Positions 1 to 8,755 are shown, counted from the first letter of the stretch. The stretch: 64,000 nucleotides of DNA from Caballeronia cordobensis (GCF_001544575.2 NZ_FCNY02000010.1:186001-250000); one strand, 5' to 3'. Translations and numbers: made by a program. Notes: generated by a model from the sequence alone, not told the origin.

Positions 1-415
1 CTTCGCGCACCGGCACTTGCTCGGCCGATAAACGTACCCGAGGTGCGACGCGCTGCAGTCTTTCACAGATAGGCGGCAGAAACACATGCTCGCCAATATC
101 GGACATGGACAACCGAAACTCGCGCGTGGTGGTTGCGGGATCGAACTGTTCGCTCTCACGCAGTGCTTCGCGGATTGAGGCAATCGCACTGCCCAGAGGC
201 ACTGCTAGTCTCTCCGCGGTCGGTGTCGGAAGCATGCCGTCTGGCGTCCGGACAAACAGCGGATCATCGAACAACGACCGCAGCCGTCCCAGCGAATAGC
301 TGATCGTCGGCTGTGACAACTCGAGCCGTTGCCCAGCGCGCGTGAGGCTGCGCTCTTCAAGAATCGCCTGGAACACCCGCAGCAGGTTCAAATCGACCTG
401 GTGGAAATTGACCAT
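1..415 (-). CDS. LysR-family transcriptional regulator (partial, 5' part)
   Basis: The reverse strand from ATG at 415 encodes at least 138 residues; the C-terminal part lies beyond the window start. The protein begins MVNFHQVDLNLLRVF and contains a typical LysR helix-turn-helix at about residues 18-50 (SLTRAGQRLELSQPTISYSL, then LFVRTPDG). The following part (REFRLSMSDIGE) is the start of the effector-binding domain. It resembles the LysR subgroup with NodD/NahR/PcpR-type N-termini, which control aromatic catabolism. It is divergent from the ligase gene at 503 with only 87 bases between, so it very likely controls the downstream catabolic operon. Family assignment is firm; the inducer is unknown. 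Confidence 0.9.
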   Translation of the reverse strand, partial: MVNFHQVDLNLLRVFQAILEERSLTRAGQRLELSQPTISYSLGRLRSLFDDPLFVRTPDGMLPTPTAERLAVPLGSAIASIREALRESEQFDPATTTREFRLSMSDIGEHVFLPPICERLQRVAPRVRLSAEQVPVRE

Positions 416-502
416 GTCTATGCGGCACCAAAAATTGATTGATTTGACCGATATGCTAGCCGATTCTAGACTGGCCTCCACATCGAAAGAGGTCACGAGC
501 TC
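416..502. promoter_or_regulatory. Divergent promoter region between lysR and the catabolic operon
   Basis: This 87-base AT-richer gap separates the LysR gene from the acyl-CoA ligase gene. It contains the stretch ATTGATTGATTTGACCGAT (435-453), within which a T-N11-A spacing typical of LysR boxes can be found. The dyad is imperfect, so the exact operator is a guess; the location is what supports a regulatory role. Confidence 0.4.
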
Positions 503-2125
503 ATGGAATTGATAGAACCGGTCGTTGAACAGCGCACAGCCAATCAGAAGTTCGTTCCGTCCCGCACATTGCCGGCCTTGCTGACAGCGCGCGCCGCACG
601 GAATGGCAATGAACCTCTTTTCTCCGATGGATCGACCGTATGGAGTGGCGCTGATGCCGTCGAGATCGCATCCCGCCGCGCAGGCACACTGGCCGCTCAT
701 GGCGTCAAGCGTGGCGATCATGTCGCGCTGCTTTGCGGAAACCGGATCGAGTTTATGGAGATCGTCCTTGGCTGCGGATGGCTTGGAGCTGTTGTTGTGC
801 CCATCAACACGGCCTCACGCGGCCCGCAGCTCGAACATATCCTTCGTAACAGCGGCGCGCGCCTGCTGGTAGCCGAAGCGCAACTTGTCGATGTCGTGCA
901 TGCCCTCTCAACGAAAGACCTCCCGCTGCAGCGCATCTGGATCATTGATGAACCGACGGCGGATTCTCTTTCCCCTGCTTACGACACGATTGCAATGCCA
1001 CCGGCGGCGGATCCCATCGCAGCTGCCGAGATCGGGGACGGAGACCCGTTTGCGGTGCTTTATACGTCTGGCACTTCGGGTTTGTCCAAAGGGGTGATCT
1101 GCCCACACGCCCAGTTCTACTGGTGGGGACGTAACACCGGGGGTGGTCTTGGCGTTGTCACGGGGGACGTGCTGTACACCTGCTTGCCGCTGTTCCATAC
1201 CAACGCGCTCAACAGCTTTTTCCAAGCATTGGTGAACGATGCGCAGTTGGTTGTTGGCCGACGTTTTTCGGCGAGTGGATTCTTCGACGCGCTGGTGGAT
1301 TCGCAAGCGACCGTTACCTTCGTTCTCGGTGCAATGGTGCCCATTCTGCTAGGCCGGCCGGTAGCGGAGAACGAGCGACGCCACCGGGTGCGCGTCGCGC
1401 TTGCGCCGGGCGTGCCGGGGCATTTTCAGAAAGAATTTACGGACCGCTGCGGCATCGCATTGATCGACGGGTACGGCTCAACGGAAACCAACTCTGTGAT
1501 GGGCGGCGACCTTAGCGCTCACCGCCCCGGATACATGGGTAAGCTGAATCAGGGCTTCGATGCGCGTGTCGTAGATGAACATGACCAACCGGTGCCAGAT
1601 GGCGAACCTGGCGAACTGATCTTACGTGCCGATGAGCCGTTTTCCTTTGCAAGCGGGTACCTGGGCATGGCGGGTGAAACGGTCAAGGCCTGGCGCAATC
1701 TTTGGTTTCACTCGGGCGACCGTGTCATACGGGAAGCGGACGGCTATTACCGATTCGTCGATCGCCAGAAGGACGCCATTCGCCGCCGCGGCGAAAACAT
1801 CTCCTCATATGAGGTCGAACAGGTCTTGCTGAGCCATCCTTCTGTCGAAACCGCAGCGGTATTCGCAGTGAAATCAACGCTTGCTGAAGATGAAGTGATG
1901 GCTGTAATCGGCCTGCGCGATGGCGAGGCGTTAGAGCCGCTCGATTTGGTTCGCTACTGCGAACCGCGACTGCCTTACTTCGCGGTGCCCCGTTATCTTG
2001 ACTTTGAGCAAGAACTGCCCAAAACGGAAAACGGCAAAATCCAGAAGTTCAAATTGCGCGAGACCGGCGTCACCGCTACAACATGGGATCTCGAAACCTC
2101 CGGATATCGGCTCAAGCGTCGCTGA
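503..2125 (+). CDS. AMP-forming acyl-CoA / aryl-CoA ligase
   Basis: This 540-residue protein belongs to the ANL superfamily and would activate a carboxylic acid to its CoA thioester through an acyl-adenylate. The P-loop YTSGTSGLSKGV lies near residue 195, the A5 motif DGYGSTETN near 322, the hinge and A8 region RRRGENISSYEVE near 430, and the catalytic lysine motif KTENGKIQKF near 515. It is closest in feel to the crotonobetaine/carnitine-CoA ligase (CaiC) branch, so the substrate could be an aliphatic or an aryl-alkanoic acid. It is the first gene of the operon after the divergent LysR gene. Together with the thiolase-like/DUF35 pair it suggests CoA-dependent side-chain removal before ring cleavage. 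The substrate is not evident from sequence. Confidence 0.88.
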   Translation: MELIEPVVEQRTANQKFVPSRTLPALLTARAARNGNEPLFSDGSTVWSGADAVEIASRRAGTLAAHGVKRGDHVALLCGNRIEFMEIVLGCGWLGAVVVPINTASRGPQLEHILRNSGARLLVAEAQLVDVVHALSTKDLPLQRIWIIDEPTADSLSPAYDTIAMPPAADPIAAAEIGDGDPFAVLYTSGTSGLSKGVICPHAQFYWWGRNTGGGLGVVTGDVLYTCLPLFHTNALNSFFQALVNDAQLVVGRRFSASGFFDALVDSQATVTFVLGAMVPILLGRPVAENERRHRVRVALAPGVPGHFQKEFTDRCGIALIDGYGSTETNSVMGGDLSAHRPGYMGKLNQGFDARVVDEHDQPVPDGEPGELILRADEPFSFASGYLGMAGETVKAWRNLWFHSGDRVIREADGYYRFVDRQKDAIRRRGENISSYEVEQVLLSHPSVETAAVFAVKSTLAEDEVMAVIGLRDGEALEPLDLVRYCEPRLPYFAVPRYLDFEQELPKTENGKIQKFKLRETGVTATTWDLETSGYRLKRR

Positions 2126-2140
2126 ACTGACTGCGGACCT

Positions 2141-2170
2141 GTTCCCGGAGCCTTTGAGAAGCTCCGGAAC
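2141..2170. repeat. Stem-loop between ligase and transporter genes
   Basis: The arms GTTCCCGGAGC (2141-2151) and GCTCCGGAAC (2161-2170) pair with one bulged base around a 9-base loop. No T-tract follows, so it is more likely an RNA-processing or attenuating hairpin inside the operon than a full terminator. Confidence 0.5.
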
Positions 2171-2214
2171 AGGACGACCTGTGCAACGCATGCCAAACGA
2201 GAAAGCAACATAGA

Positions 2215-2233
2215 GTACATCCGACGGATGTAC
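2215..2233. promoter_or_regulatory. Perfect palindrome just upstream of the MFS gene
   Basis: GTACATCCG-A-CGGATGTAC is a perfect inverted repeat with 9-base arms and a single central base. It ends 14 bases before the preferred start of the transporter gene. It could be an operator, or an RNA hairpin next to the ribosome binding site. It cannot be assigned to a regulator. Confidence 0.5.
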
Positions 2234-2247
2234 AGATGGAGACTCTG

Positions 2248-3591
2248 ATGACCAGCACGCGAACACTTTCTGCAGCAATCACGCCGCGCCAAGAGGCAAG
2301 CGAGCCCCTGGCGGCCCTCGTTGATGAACGATCCCTGCGGCGAATCGTATTCGCGTCCGTCGCGGGCAACGCCCTCGAATGGTACGACTTCTTCCTGTAC
2401 AGCACTGCGGCTGCACTCGTATTTGGCGATCTCTTCTTTCCAAAAGGCGGCGACCCGCTTATCGGCACGCTCGCGGCATTCGCGGGCTTTGCCGTCGGAT
2501 TTGCCGCACGTCCATTCGGCGGCGCCATCTTTGGCCATATCGGAGATCGCTACGGTCGAAAGAGCGCTTTGGTATGGACGCTTTCGATGATGGGCGGTGC
2601 GACATTTCTTATTGGCTTCTTGCCGACTTACTCGCAAGTCGGACTGTGGGCGCCCGCGTTGCTGATGCTTCTGCGCATTGTGCAAGGCATCGCGGCCGGT
2701 GGCGAATGGGGCGGCGCCGTACTGATGATCAGTGAGTCGGCACCTCCGGAGAAGCGCGGCTTTTACGCATCAATGAGCCAAATCGGCGTCGGCGGCGGCT
2801 TCGTGCTGTCAGCGAGTGTGTTCTTTCTCGTCCAGATGCTCCCAAAAGACGCGTTCTTGACGTGGGGGTGGCGTATTCCTTTCCTGCTTTCGATCGCCAT
2901 CTTCGGTGTAGGTGTCTACATTCGGTCAAGGCTGCCCGAAAGCGCGGAGTTCGCCAAGGCTGAAGCCGACGGAAGAAAAGCGCGCATGCCGGTGTTCGAC
3001 GTGATTCGCAAATACCCCAAGGAAATCCTGATGGCGATGGGGCTGCGCGTTGCGGAGAACGGCACGTCATACATTGTCATCGCCTTTTCTCTGGTGTACG
3101 GGAAATTCATTGGCGTTCCCAATCAAATCATGCTCGCCGGTGTGATTGTGTCGATGGCCGTCGAACTGGTCACGCTGATGCTGTGGGGCCGCTTGTCCGA
3201 CCGTATAGGTCGCAAGCCCGTGTACATGATTGGTGCGGTGGGCGTCGTCATATTCGCGCTTCCGTTTTTCTGGCTTCTCGGTACCAAGATCCCGGCACTT
3301 ATCTGGGTTGCCTTTCTCCTCGGTAATGCTTTCTGCCACGGCGCCATGCTCGGCACGCAACCCGCCCTGATGGGCGAATTATTCAGCACGGAAGTCCGCT
3401 ACTCGGGCATGGCGCTGGGCCACGAGGTATCGGCGGTCTTTGCGGGTGGCTTATCACCGATGCTGGCGACCGCGCTGCTCGCTCACTACCACGCTGCCTG
3501 GCCGGTGGCCTTGCTCATGGCGGCCCTCGGCATGATCACCGTGATCTCACTGTTCTTCACACACGAGACGGTTGCCCGTCGCGAGCGTTAA
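2248..3591 (+). CDS. MFS transporter, metabolite:H+ symporter (MHS) type
   Basis: This 447-residue inner-membrane carrier has about 12 hydrophobic segments. It carries the MHS signature ALEWYDFFLYSTAA early on, the loop motif GHIGDRYGRKSAL after TM2, and a repeat of it (GRLSDRIGRKPVY) in the second half. Relatives include ShiA, ProP and other proton-coupled uptake carriers for organic acids. An in-frame ATG lies at 2236, but GGAG at 2239-2242 is correctly spaced for the ATG at 2248, which is preferred. Its place in the operon suggests uptake of the pathway substrate; the substrate is unknown. Confidence 0.9.
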   Translation: MTSTRTLSAAITPRQEASEPLAALVDERSLRRIVFASVAGNALEWYDFFLYSTAAALVFGDLFFPKGGDPLIGTLAAFAGFAVGFAARPFGGAIFGHIGDRYGRKSALVWTLSMMGGATFLIGFLPTYSQVGLWAPALLMLLRIVQGIAAGGEWGGAVLMISESAPPEKRGFYASMSQIGVGGGFVLSASVFFLVQMLPKDAFLTWGWRIPFLLSIAIFGVGVYIRSRLPESAEFAKAEADGRKARMPVFDVIRKYPKEILMAMGLRVAENGTSYIVIAFSLVYGKFIGVPNQIMLAGVIVSMAVELVTLMLWGRLSDRIGRKPVYMIGAVGVVIFALPFFWLLGTKIPALIWVAFLLGNAFCHGAMLGTQPALMGELFSTEVRYSGMALGHEVSAVFAGGLSPMLATALLAHYHAAWPVALLMAALGMITVISLFFTHETVARRER

Positions 3592-3615
3592 TCGTCACGC
3601 TCAAGGAAATCGAAC

Positions 3616-4782
3616 ATGACACTCGATCAATGCGAACAAGCACTGCTGGCAGCCGGTGTGGAAGTGCCGTACCGGCGACAGGCGACGTCGGAGTCCACGG
3701 GCGATCTGCTTGCGCGAGCGTTCGCCGCCGCCCTCGACGAATCCGGGTTCACGGCGAAAGACATTGACGGGCTCGGCGTAGCGTCTTTCACGCTGGCTCC
3801 TGACCATGCCATCGATCTAGCTTGGCGGCTCGGGCTGAGTCCGCGCTGGTGCATGGACGATTGTCATGGTGGAGCAAGCGCCATCAATATGCTGCAGCAC
3901 GCGATACGCGCCATTCAACATGGCGACGCGAACGTCATAGCGCTGGTGTCCGGCGACCGGTTTGAGCCGGCTGATTTCAAACGCCTGGTCGATCACTACA
4001 ACGTGACGACGCGCAACTGGCTGCGGCCGCTGGACCTGGGCGGGCCGAACGGACTCTTCGCGATGCTCACGCAGCGTCATGCGAAGCATCACAACTTGAC
4101 TCGCCGCGACTATGGAGCGCTTTGCGTCGCGCAACGCGCGTGGGCGGGACTGAACCCTAATGCAGTGTATAGAACGCCGCTGACGATCGACGAGTATCTC
4201 GAAGCGCCGATCATCGCTGATCCGTTGGGCCGATTCGATTGCGTGCCCGTGGTGAGCGGCGCAAACGCCGTGATCATCGCACGCGCCGATCTCGTGCGCC
4301 GCGCACGGAATGTTCGTGTGCGCGCGCTGCAATGCCGCTACAACGGCGATCACCAGACAGGGGATGGCACGCAGACTTCATTGGCCTCGATCGCCGGCGA
4401 TTTGTGGCGGCAGGCGAGTGTTACACCGGACGATATCGACATGGTCTCGGTCTACGACGACTACCCCGTGATGGCGATTGCACAACTGGCCGATCTCGGC
4501 TTCGCACCCGACGGCGACCTGCACACGATGATAGCGCGCATCGAGTCGCGTGACCTGCCGGTGAACACCTCTGGTGGTCAGCTGTCCGCAGGGCAAGCAG
4601 GCGCCGCAGGCGGCATGCATGGTCTCGTGGAGGCGTTGACACAGTTGTGCGGACGTGCGGGGGAGCGGCAGGTGCCGGATGCCCGGCTAGCAGTCGTGAG
4701 TGGCTATGGAATGGTCGAGTATCGCTATGGCATGTGTGCGAATGCCGTGGTGCTCGAAGCGGTCGAGCGAGGTGTGCAATGA
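3616..4782 (+). CDS. Thiolase-like (SCP-x/Ltp family) protein, probable acyl-CoA retro-aldolase subunit
   Basis: This 388-residue protein has a thiolase fold of the lipid-transfer (Ltp/SCP-x) branch. The usual nucleophile region reads DDCHGGASA (Cys83), but the GHPxGA histidine motif of true thiolases is replaced: NTSGGQLSAGQAGAAGG leads straight to MHGLVEALTQL, as in Ltp2-type proteins. Tyr residues in VSVYDDYP and VSGYGMVEY sit where Ltp2 aldolases use tyrosines. The gene overlaps the next one, a DUF35 protein, by ATGA; Ltp2 works as a complex with a DUF35 partner and cleaves a beta-hydroxyacyl-CoA by retro-aldol reaction. A similar role on an aryl-CoA here is an inference. It could instead be a thiolase acting on a beta-ketoacyl-CoA. 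Confidence 0.78.
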   Translation: MTLDQCEQALLAAGVEVPYRRQATSESTGDLLARAFAAALDESGFTAKDIDGLGVASFTLAPDHAIDLAWRLGLSPRWCMDDCHGGASAINMLQHAIRAIQHGDANVIALVSGDRFEPADFKRLVDHYNVTTRNWLRPLDLGGPNGLFAMLTQRHAKHHNLTRRDYGALCVAQRAWAGLNPNAVYRTPLTIDEYLEAPIIADPLGRFDCVPVVSGANAVIIARADLVRRARNVRVRALQCRYNGDHQTGDGTQTSLASIAGDLWRQASVTPDDIDMVSVYDDYPVMAIAQLADLGFAPDGDLHTMIARIESRDLPVNTSGGQLSAGQAGAAGGMHGLVEALTQLCGRAGERQVPDARLAVVSGYGMVEYRYGMCANAVVLEAVERGVQ

Positions 4783-5084
4783 CACTTAAAGTATTCCAGT
4801 GCAAAGAGTGCGGTTCGACCGTATTTCCTGCGCGCTATGTCTGCTTCGGATGCGGCGGCGCCGAGTGGCGTGAGCGAGTGGCCGAACGCGGCACTATCGA
4901 CGAACTGACGACCGTGCGCCGTCGCATCGGTGCACAAGACGGCTCCGACGTGCTTCTTGCGAGCGTTACAACGGATGCTGGCCCGATCGTCATCGCGCGA
5001 CTCGAGCGCGCCATGCGGGCTGGCGACGCCGTCCGCCTTGCAATCGACGAACAGAACCGCGTTCTTGCGCTGCCAATCGCGTGA
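4779..5084 (+). CDS. DUF35 zinc-ribbon/OB-fold protein, partner of the thiolase-like subunit
   Basis: This 101-residue protein has an N-terminal zinc ribbon (Cys8, Cys11, Cys22, Cys25; CKECG then CFGCGG) followed by a small OB-fold typical of DUF35 (GRLERAMRAGD-like region reads IARLERAMRAGDAV). It starts at the ATG that overlaps the TGA of the upstream thiolase-like gene, so the two are translationally coupled. DUF35 proteins form stable complexes with Ltp-type thiolase folds, as in ChsH2/Ltp2 of steroid side-chain degradation. No catalytic residues of its own are expected; it likely shapes the active site or binds the acyl-CoA. Confidence 0.82.
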   Translation: MTLKVFQCKECGSTVFPARYVCFGCGGAEWRERVAERGTIDELTTVRRRIGAQDGSDVLLASVTTDAGPIVIARLERAMRAGDAVRLAIDEQNRVLALPIA

Positions 5085-5196
5085 CCAAGGCGGCGACCGT
5101 TCGTTGAACGATGCCCACAGAGCGGAGATAAGCGTCAGGATCCATGCAGCTAAACGCGTGCACGGAAAGGCAAATTCAATCAAGCAGGAGAAGGGT

Positions 5197-6687
5197 GTGA
5201 CATCTCAATTGGCTTCCACCTCGCGCGACCGGCAGCTGTTGCGCCATTACATCAACGGTGAGTTCGTGGCGAGCGGTACGACCTTTCCGAACGTGAGTCC
5301 GGTCGATGGTCGCAAGCTTGCCGATGTTTGCGAAGCGGACGCCGCGCTGGTCGATAGCGCCGTCCGTGCGGCTCACGCGGCGCAGAAGGCTGGCTGGCGG
5401 GACACCACGCCGGCGCAACGGGCGGAATGGCTACACAAGATCGCGGACGGCATCGAGGCTCGCTTCGATGAGTTCGTCGCCGCTGAAGTCGCCGATACCG
5501 GCCGACCAATTGCTCAGGCCCGCGCCCTCGACATCGCGCGCGGCATTGCAAATTTCCGCACTTTTGGCGACCTGATCCGTACAGCGCACAGTGATTTTTT
5601 CGAGACATATGCCGCGGACGGCAGCGAGTTGATCAACTATGTGACGCGCAAGCCGCTCGGCGTGATTGGCATCATCTCGCCGTGGAATTTGCCTCTCCTC
5701 TTGTTCACCTGGAAAGTGGCGCCGGCGCTGGCCATGGGCAACTGCGTGGTCGCTAAGCCTAGCGAGGAGACGCCGAGTTCTGCAACGTTGCTCGCCGAGG
5801 TCATGCACGATGTCGGCTTGCCGCCCGGCGTCTTCAATCTGATTCATGGGCACGGTCAAGACGCGGCTGGCGAATTTCTGACGCGTCATACGGATATCAG
5901 CGCAATCACCTTCACAGGCGAGTCGCGTACCGGCAGCACGATCATGAAGGCCGTTGCGGACGGCGTGAAGGAAGTGTCGTTCGAGCTGGGCGGCAAGAAC
6001 GCGGCCGTCGTATTCGCGGACGCGGACTTCGATGCGGCGGTCGCGGGTGTTCTCAAATCCAGCTTCACGAATGCGGGCCAGGTTTGCCTCTGTAGCGAGC
6101 GGGTGTATGTGGAGCGGCCAATCTTCGAGCGCTTCGTCGCGGCGCTCAAGGAACAGGCGGAAGCACTGCGCGTCGGCGCGCCGGACGATCCTGCCACGAC
6201 GATGGGACCGCTCATTTCGCGCGGCCATCGCGACAAGGTGCTGTCGTACTTCCGTCTCGCGGTCGACGAAGGCGCGACAGTCGTGACCGGTGGCGACGTA
6301 CCGACGTTCGGTGACGCACGCGATGACGGCGCATTCGTCATGCCAACCATCTGGACCGGACTGCCCGACGGCGCAAGATGCGTGCGAGAAGAGATTTTCG
6401 GCCCGGTCTGCCACATCGCTCCGTTTGACAGCGAAGAGGAGGTGGTGGAGCGCGTCAACGACAGCGCATATGGTCTTGCCGCGAGCGTTTGGACGACGCA
6501 CCTCGCGCGAGGTCATCGGGTCGCCAAGCAAATCGAAACCGGGATCGTGTGGATCAACGCCTGGTTCGTGCGCGATCTACGAACACCATTCGGCGGCACC
6601 AAGCTGTCAGGACTCGGACGCGAGGGCGGCCGTCATTCGCTCGACTTTTATTCGGAACTGACCAACATCTGCGTGAGGATCGCATGA
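5197..6687 (+). CDS. nbaE: 2-aminomuconate 6-semialdehyde dehydrogenase (NbaE/AmnC type)
   Basis: This 496-residue NAD-dependent aldehyde dehydrogenase oxidises 2-aminomuconate semialdehyde to 2-aminomuconate, by context. Key residues are Asn164 (SPWN), Glu263 (FELGGKN) and nucleophile Cys297 (NAGQVCLCSERVYVERPIF), the last stretch being characteristic of the hydroxymuconic/aminomuconic semialdehyde dehydrogenases. The open frame extends upstream to 4930 over the DUF35 gene, but GTG at 5197 has an AGGAG six bases ahead and gives the family's usual length. Its stop overlaps the ATG of the deaminase gene. It acts after ACMSD in the 3-hydroxyanthranilate pathway. Confidence 0.88.
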   Translation: MTSQLASTSRDRQLLRHYINGEFVASGTTFPNVSPVDGRKLADVCEADAALVDSAVRAAHAAQKAGWRDTTPAQRAEWLHKIADGIEARFDEFVAAEVADTGRPIAQARALDIARGIANFRTFGDLIRTAHSDFFETYAADGSELINYVTRKPLGVIGIISPWNLPLLLFTWKVAPALAMGNCVVAKPSEETPSSATLLAEVMHDVGLPPGVFNLIHGHGQDAAGEFLTRHTDISAITFTGESRTGSTIMKAVADGVKEVSFELGGKNAAVVFADADFDAAVAGVLKSSFTNAGQVCLCSERVYVERPIFERFVAALKEQAEALRVGAPDDPATTMGPLISRGHRDKVLSYFRLAVDEGATVVTGGDVPTFGDARDDGAFVMPTIWTGLPDGARCVREEIFGPVCHIAPFDSEEEVVERVNDSAYGLAASVWTTHLARGHRVAKQIETGIVWINAWFVRDLRTPFGGTKLSGLGREGGRHSLDFYSELTNICVRIA

Positions 6688-7109
6688 ACCTGATCAATGA
6701 AGGGCGCGTTGTGCCGGGTAAGGCCACGCCACGAGGCCGTTTTCCCCATATCACACGGGCCGGCAATTTCCTCTTCGTCTCAGGTACCAGTTCACGGCGG
6801 CCGGACAACACAATCGATGGCGCATCAGCTGACCAATTCGGTACTGCCTCACTGGATATTCGTCGCCAGACGCGCGCTGTCATCGAAAATATGCGAGACA
6901 TACTTAAAAGCGAGGGTGCGGATCTCTCGAATCTTGTAGAAATCTCAGCGTTCCTCGTCAATATGAGCGACTTCGGCGGCTATAACGAAGTGTACGGCGA
7001 ATATTTCGATGAGACGGGCCCGGCCCGAACGACTGTCGCCGTCCATCAGCTGCCGCATCCGCATTTGCTCGTGGAGATGAAGGCAGTTGCGTACATGCCG
7101 AGCGTCTGA
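6684..7109 (+). CDS. nbaF: 2-aminomuconate deaminase (RidA/YjgF family)
   Basis: This 141-residue protein of the RidA fold has GRFPHITRAGNFLFVSGTSS near the N-terminus and LSNLVEISAFLVNMSDF in the middle. The ATG overlaps the dehydrogenase stop (ATGA), so it is translated with its pathway neighbour. Proteins of this length and arrangement (NbaF, AmnD) hydrolyse 2-aminomuconate to 4-oxalocrotonate plus ammonia. General RidA proteins remove reactive enamines; the operon context favours the specific deaminase role. Confidence 0.88.
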   Translation: MNLINEGRVVPGKATPRGRFPHITRAGNFLFVSGTSSRRPDNTIDGASADQFGTASLDIRRQTRAVIENMRDILKSEGADLSNLVEISAFLVNMSDFGGYNEVYGEYFDETGPARTTVAVHQLPHPHLLVEMKAVAYMPSV

Positions 7110-7161
7110 GGAGGTTCGCGACCCGTATTCTCGACATACCGATTCTTTCAGAGAGACAAAC

Positions 7162-7695
7162 ATGCTTGCGTATGGAAAGCCGTTCAATTTCGAACGTTGG
7201 ATCGACGAGCACGCGCACCTATTGAAGCCGCCGGTCGGCAACCAGCAGGTCTGGCAAGACAGCGACTTCATCGTGACCGTGGTGGGGGGACCGAACTATC
7301 GTACCGACTACCACGACGATCCCCTCGAGGAGTTTTTTTATCAGGTGCGCGGCAACGCATACCTCAACGTGTTGCTCGACGGCAAGCGCGAGCGCATCGA
7401 ACTGAAAGAAGGCGATGTGTTCCTGTTGCCGCCGCACGTCCGTCACTCGCCGCAGCGACCGGAGGCGGGTAGCGCGTGCCTCGTGATCGAGCGTCAACGT
7501 CCGGAAGGCACCATGGACGGATTCGAGTGGTATTGCGATGCATGCGGAGAGCTTGTATATCGCGTTGAAGTACAGCTCAAGAGCATCGTCACCGACCTGC
7601 CGCCGCTCTTCGACGCATTCTACGCATCCGAAGAGAAGCGTCGCTGTCCACGCTGCGGCGTCGTTCATCCGGGCAAGCAAGGTCGAACCGAATAA
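7162..7695 (+). CDS. nbaC: 3-hydroxyanthranilate 3,4-dioxygenase
   Basis: This 177-residue cupin is the ring-cleaving enzyme that opens 3-hydroxyanthranilate to 2-amino-3-carboxymuconate semialdehyde (ACMS). All known active-site residues are at the positions seen in the Cupriavidus enzyme: Fe ligands His51, Glu57 and His95; substrate-binding Arg47, Arg99 and Glu110. The C-terminal rubredoxin-like site of bacterial forms is also intact (CDACG at 125-128, CPRCG at 162-165). An upstream in-frame extension to 7087 overlaps the deaminase and is not used. This is the best-determined enzyme of the cluster and fixes the pathway type, although a substituted substrate cannot be excluded. Confidence 0.95.
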   Translation: MLAYGKPFNFERWIDEHAHLLKPPVGNQQVWQDSDFIVTVVGGPNYRTDYHDDPLEEFFYQVRGNAYLNVLLDGKRERIELKEGDVFLLPPHVRHSPQRPEAGSACLVIERQRPEGTMDGFEWYCDACGELVYRVEVQLKSIVTDLPPLFDAFYASEEKRRCPRCGVVHPGKQGRTE

Positions 7696-7720
7696 CCGAA
7701 CCCGTTTAAAGCGAATCACC

Positions 7721-8755
7721 ATGACAGTACGAATTGACATGCATTCCCACTTCTTTCCGCGAATTTCGCAGAACGAAGCAAGATCGCTCGATCCTGAGCA
7801 TGCGCCGTGGCTCCAGGTTGAGGCAGACGGCGAGACCGGGATGATCATGACAGGCGAGCGTAAATTCCGACCCGTCTATCGCGCTTTGTGGGATGCCGCC
7901 ACGCGGATTGCGGAGATGGACAGGTGCGGCGTGGACATCCAGCTGATGTGCGCGACACCCGTGATGTTCGGCTATCGGTACGACGCAACGGCGGCGCATG
8001 AATGGGCCATGCGCATGAACGATCGCGCGCTGGAATTCTGCTCGCACGCGCCTCAGCGCCTGATGCCGCTGGCTCAAGTGCCGCTGCAAGACGTCGAACT
8101 GGCGTGCCGGGAAGCCACGCGTGCACACCGTGCCGGTCATCGGGGGGTGCAGATCGGCAATCACCTGGGCCCGCGAGATCTCGACGACGATCACCTGGTG
8201 ACGTTTCTCACCCATTGCGCGAACGACGAAATACCGGTGCTTGTGCATCCCTGGGACATGATGACGGACGGTCGCATGAAAAAGTGGATGTTGCCCTGGC
8301 TCGTCGCGATGCCGGCCGAAACACAGTTGAGCATCCTGTCGCTGATTCTCTCAGGGGCGTTCGAACGCATTCCCACGACACTGAAACTTTGCTTTGCCCA
8401 CGGCGGCGGCAGCTTCGCGTTCTTGCTGGGGCGTGTGCAGAACGCGTGGGAGCAACGAGACATCGTTCGCGAAAATTGCCCCAATCCGCCCGCTTCTTAT
8501 GTCGATCGCTTCCATGTCGATAGTGCCGTCTTCAGCGATGGCGCCTTGCGGTTGCTCGTGGAGACGATGGGCGAAGACCGTGTGCTGCTCGGCTCCGACT
8601 ATCCGTTTCCACTCGGCGAGAAGGTGGTTGGCGACCTGGTCACCAATCACCCGCAACTGAGCGACGCAGCGAAGAAGAAAATCCTCGGTGTCAATTCACA
8701 ACGTTTTTTCAACCTGGCGCCTCAGTCCAGTTCAGGAGGTCGTAATGCAAATTGA
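7721..8755 (+). CDS. nbaD: 2-amino-3-carboxymuconate-6-semialdehyde decarboxylase (ACMSD), amidohydrolase family
   Basis: This 344-residue TIM-barrel metalloenzyme decarboxylates ACMS to 2-aminomuconate semialdehyde, diverting it from spontaneous quinolinate formation. The N-terminal metal motif MHSHFFP (His8, His10), an internal LVHPWDM histidine, FAHGGGS and the late aspartate in LLGSDYPFPLGE are all present. The preferred start is the ATG at 7721, which gives the family's length; the longer frame to 7538 overlaps the dioxygenase. Its 3' end overlaps the SDR gene by 11 bases. Adjacent dioxygenase and deaminase genes make the assignment secure. Confidence 0.92.
   Translation: MTVRIDMHSHFFPRISQNEARSLDPEHAPWLQVEADGETGMIMTGERKFRPVYRALWDAATRIAEMDRCGVDIQLMCATPVMFGYRYDATAAHEWAMRMNDRALEFCSHAPQRLMPLAQVPLQDVELACREATRAHRAGHRGVQIGNHLGPRDLDDDHLVTFLTHCANDEIPVLVHPWDMMTDGRMKKWMLPWLVAMPAETQLSILSLILSGAFERIPTTLKLCFAHGGGSFAFLLGRVQNAWEQRDIVRENCPNPPASYVDRFHVDSAVFSDGALRLLVETMGEDRVLLGSDYPFPLGEKVVGDLVTNHPQLSDAAKKKILGVNSQRFFNLAPQSSSGGRNAN

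Noticed and set aside
4930..5196. N-terminal extension of the aldehyde dehydrogenase
   Set aside because: It overlaps the DUF35 gene in another frame; GTG at 5197 has an ideal AGGAG and gives normal length.
5431..6531. A 366-residue open frame on the - strand
   Set aside because: It is antisense to the aldehyde dehydrogenase gene, has no domain-like sequence and no promoter or ribosome binding site of note.
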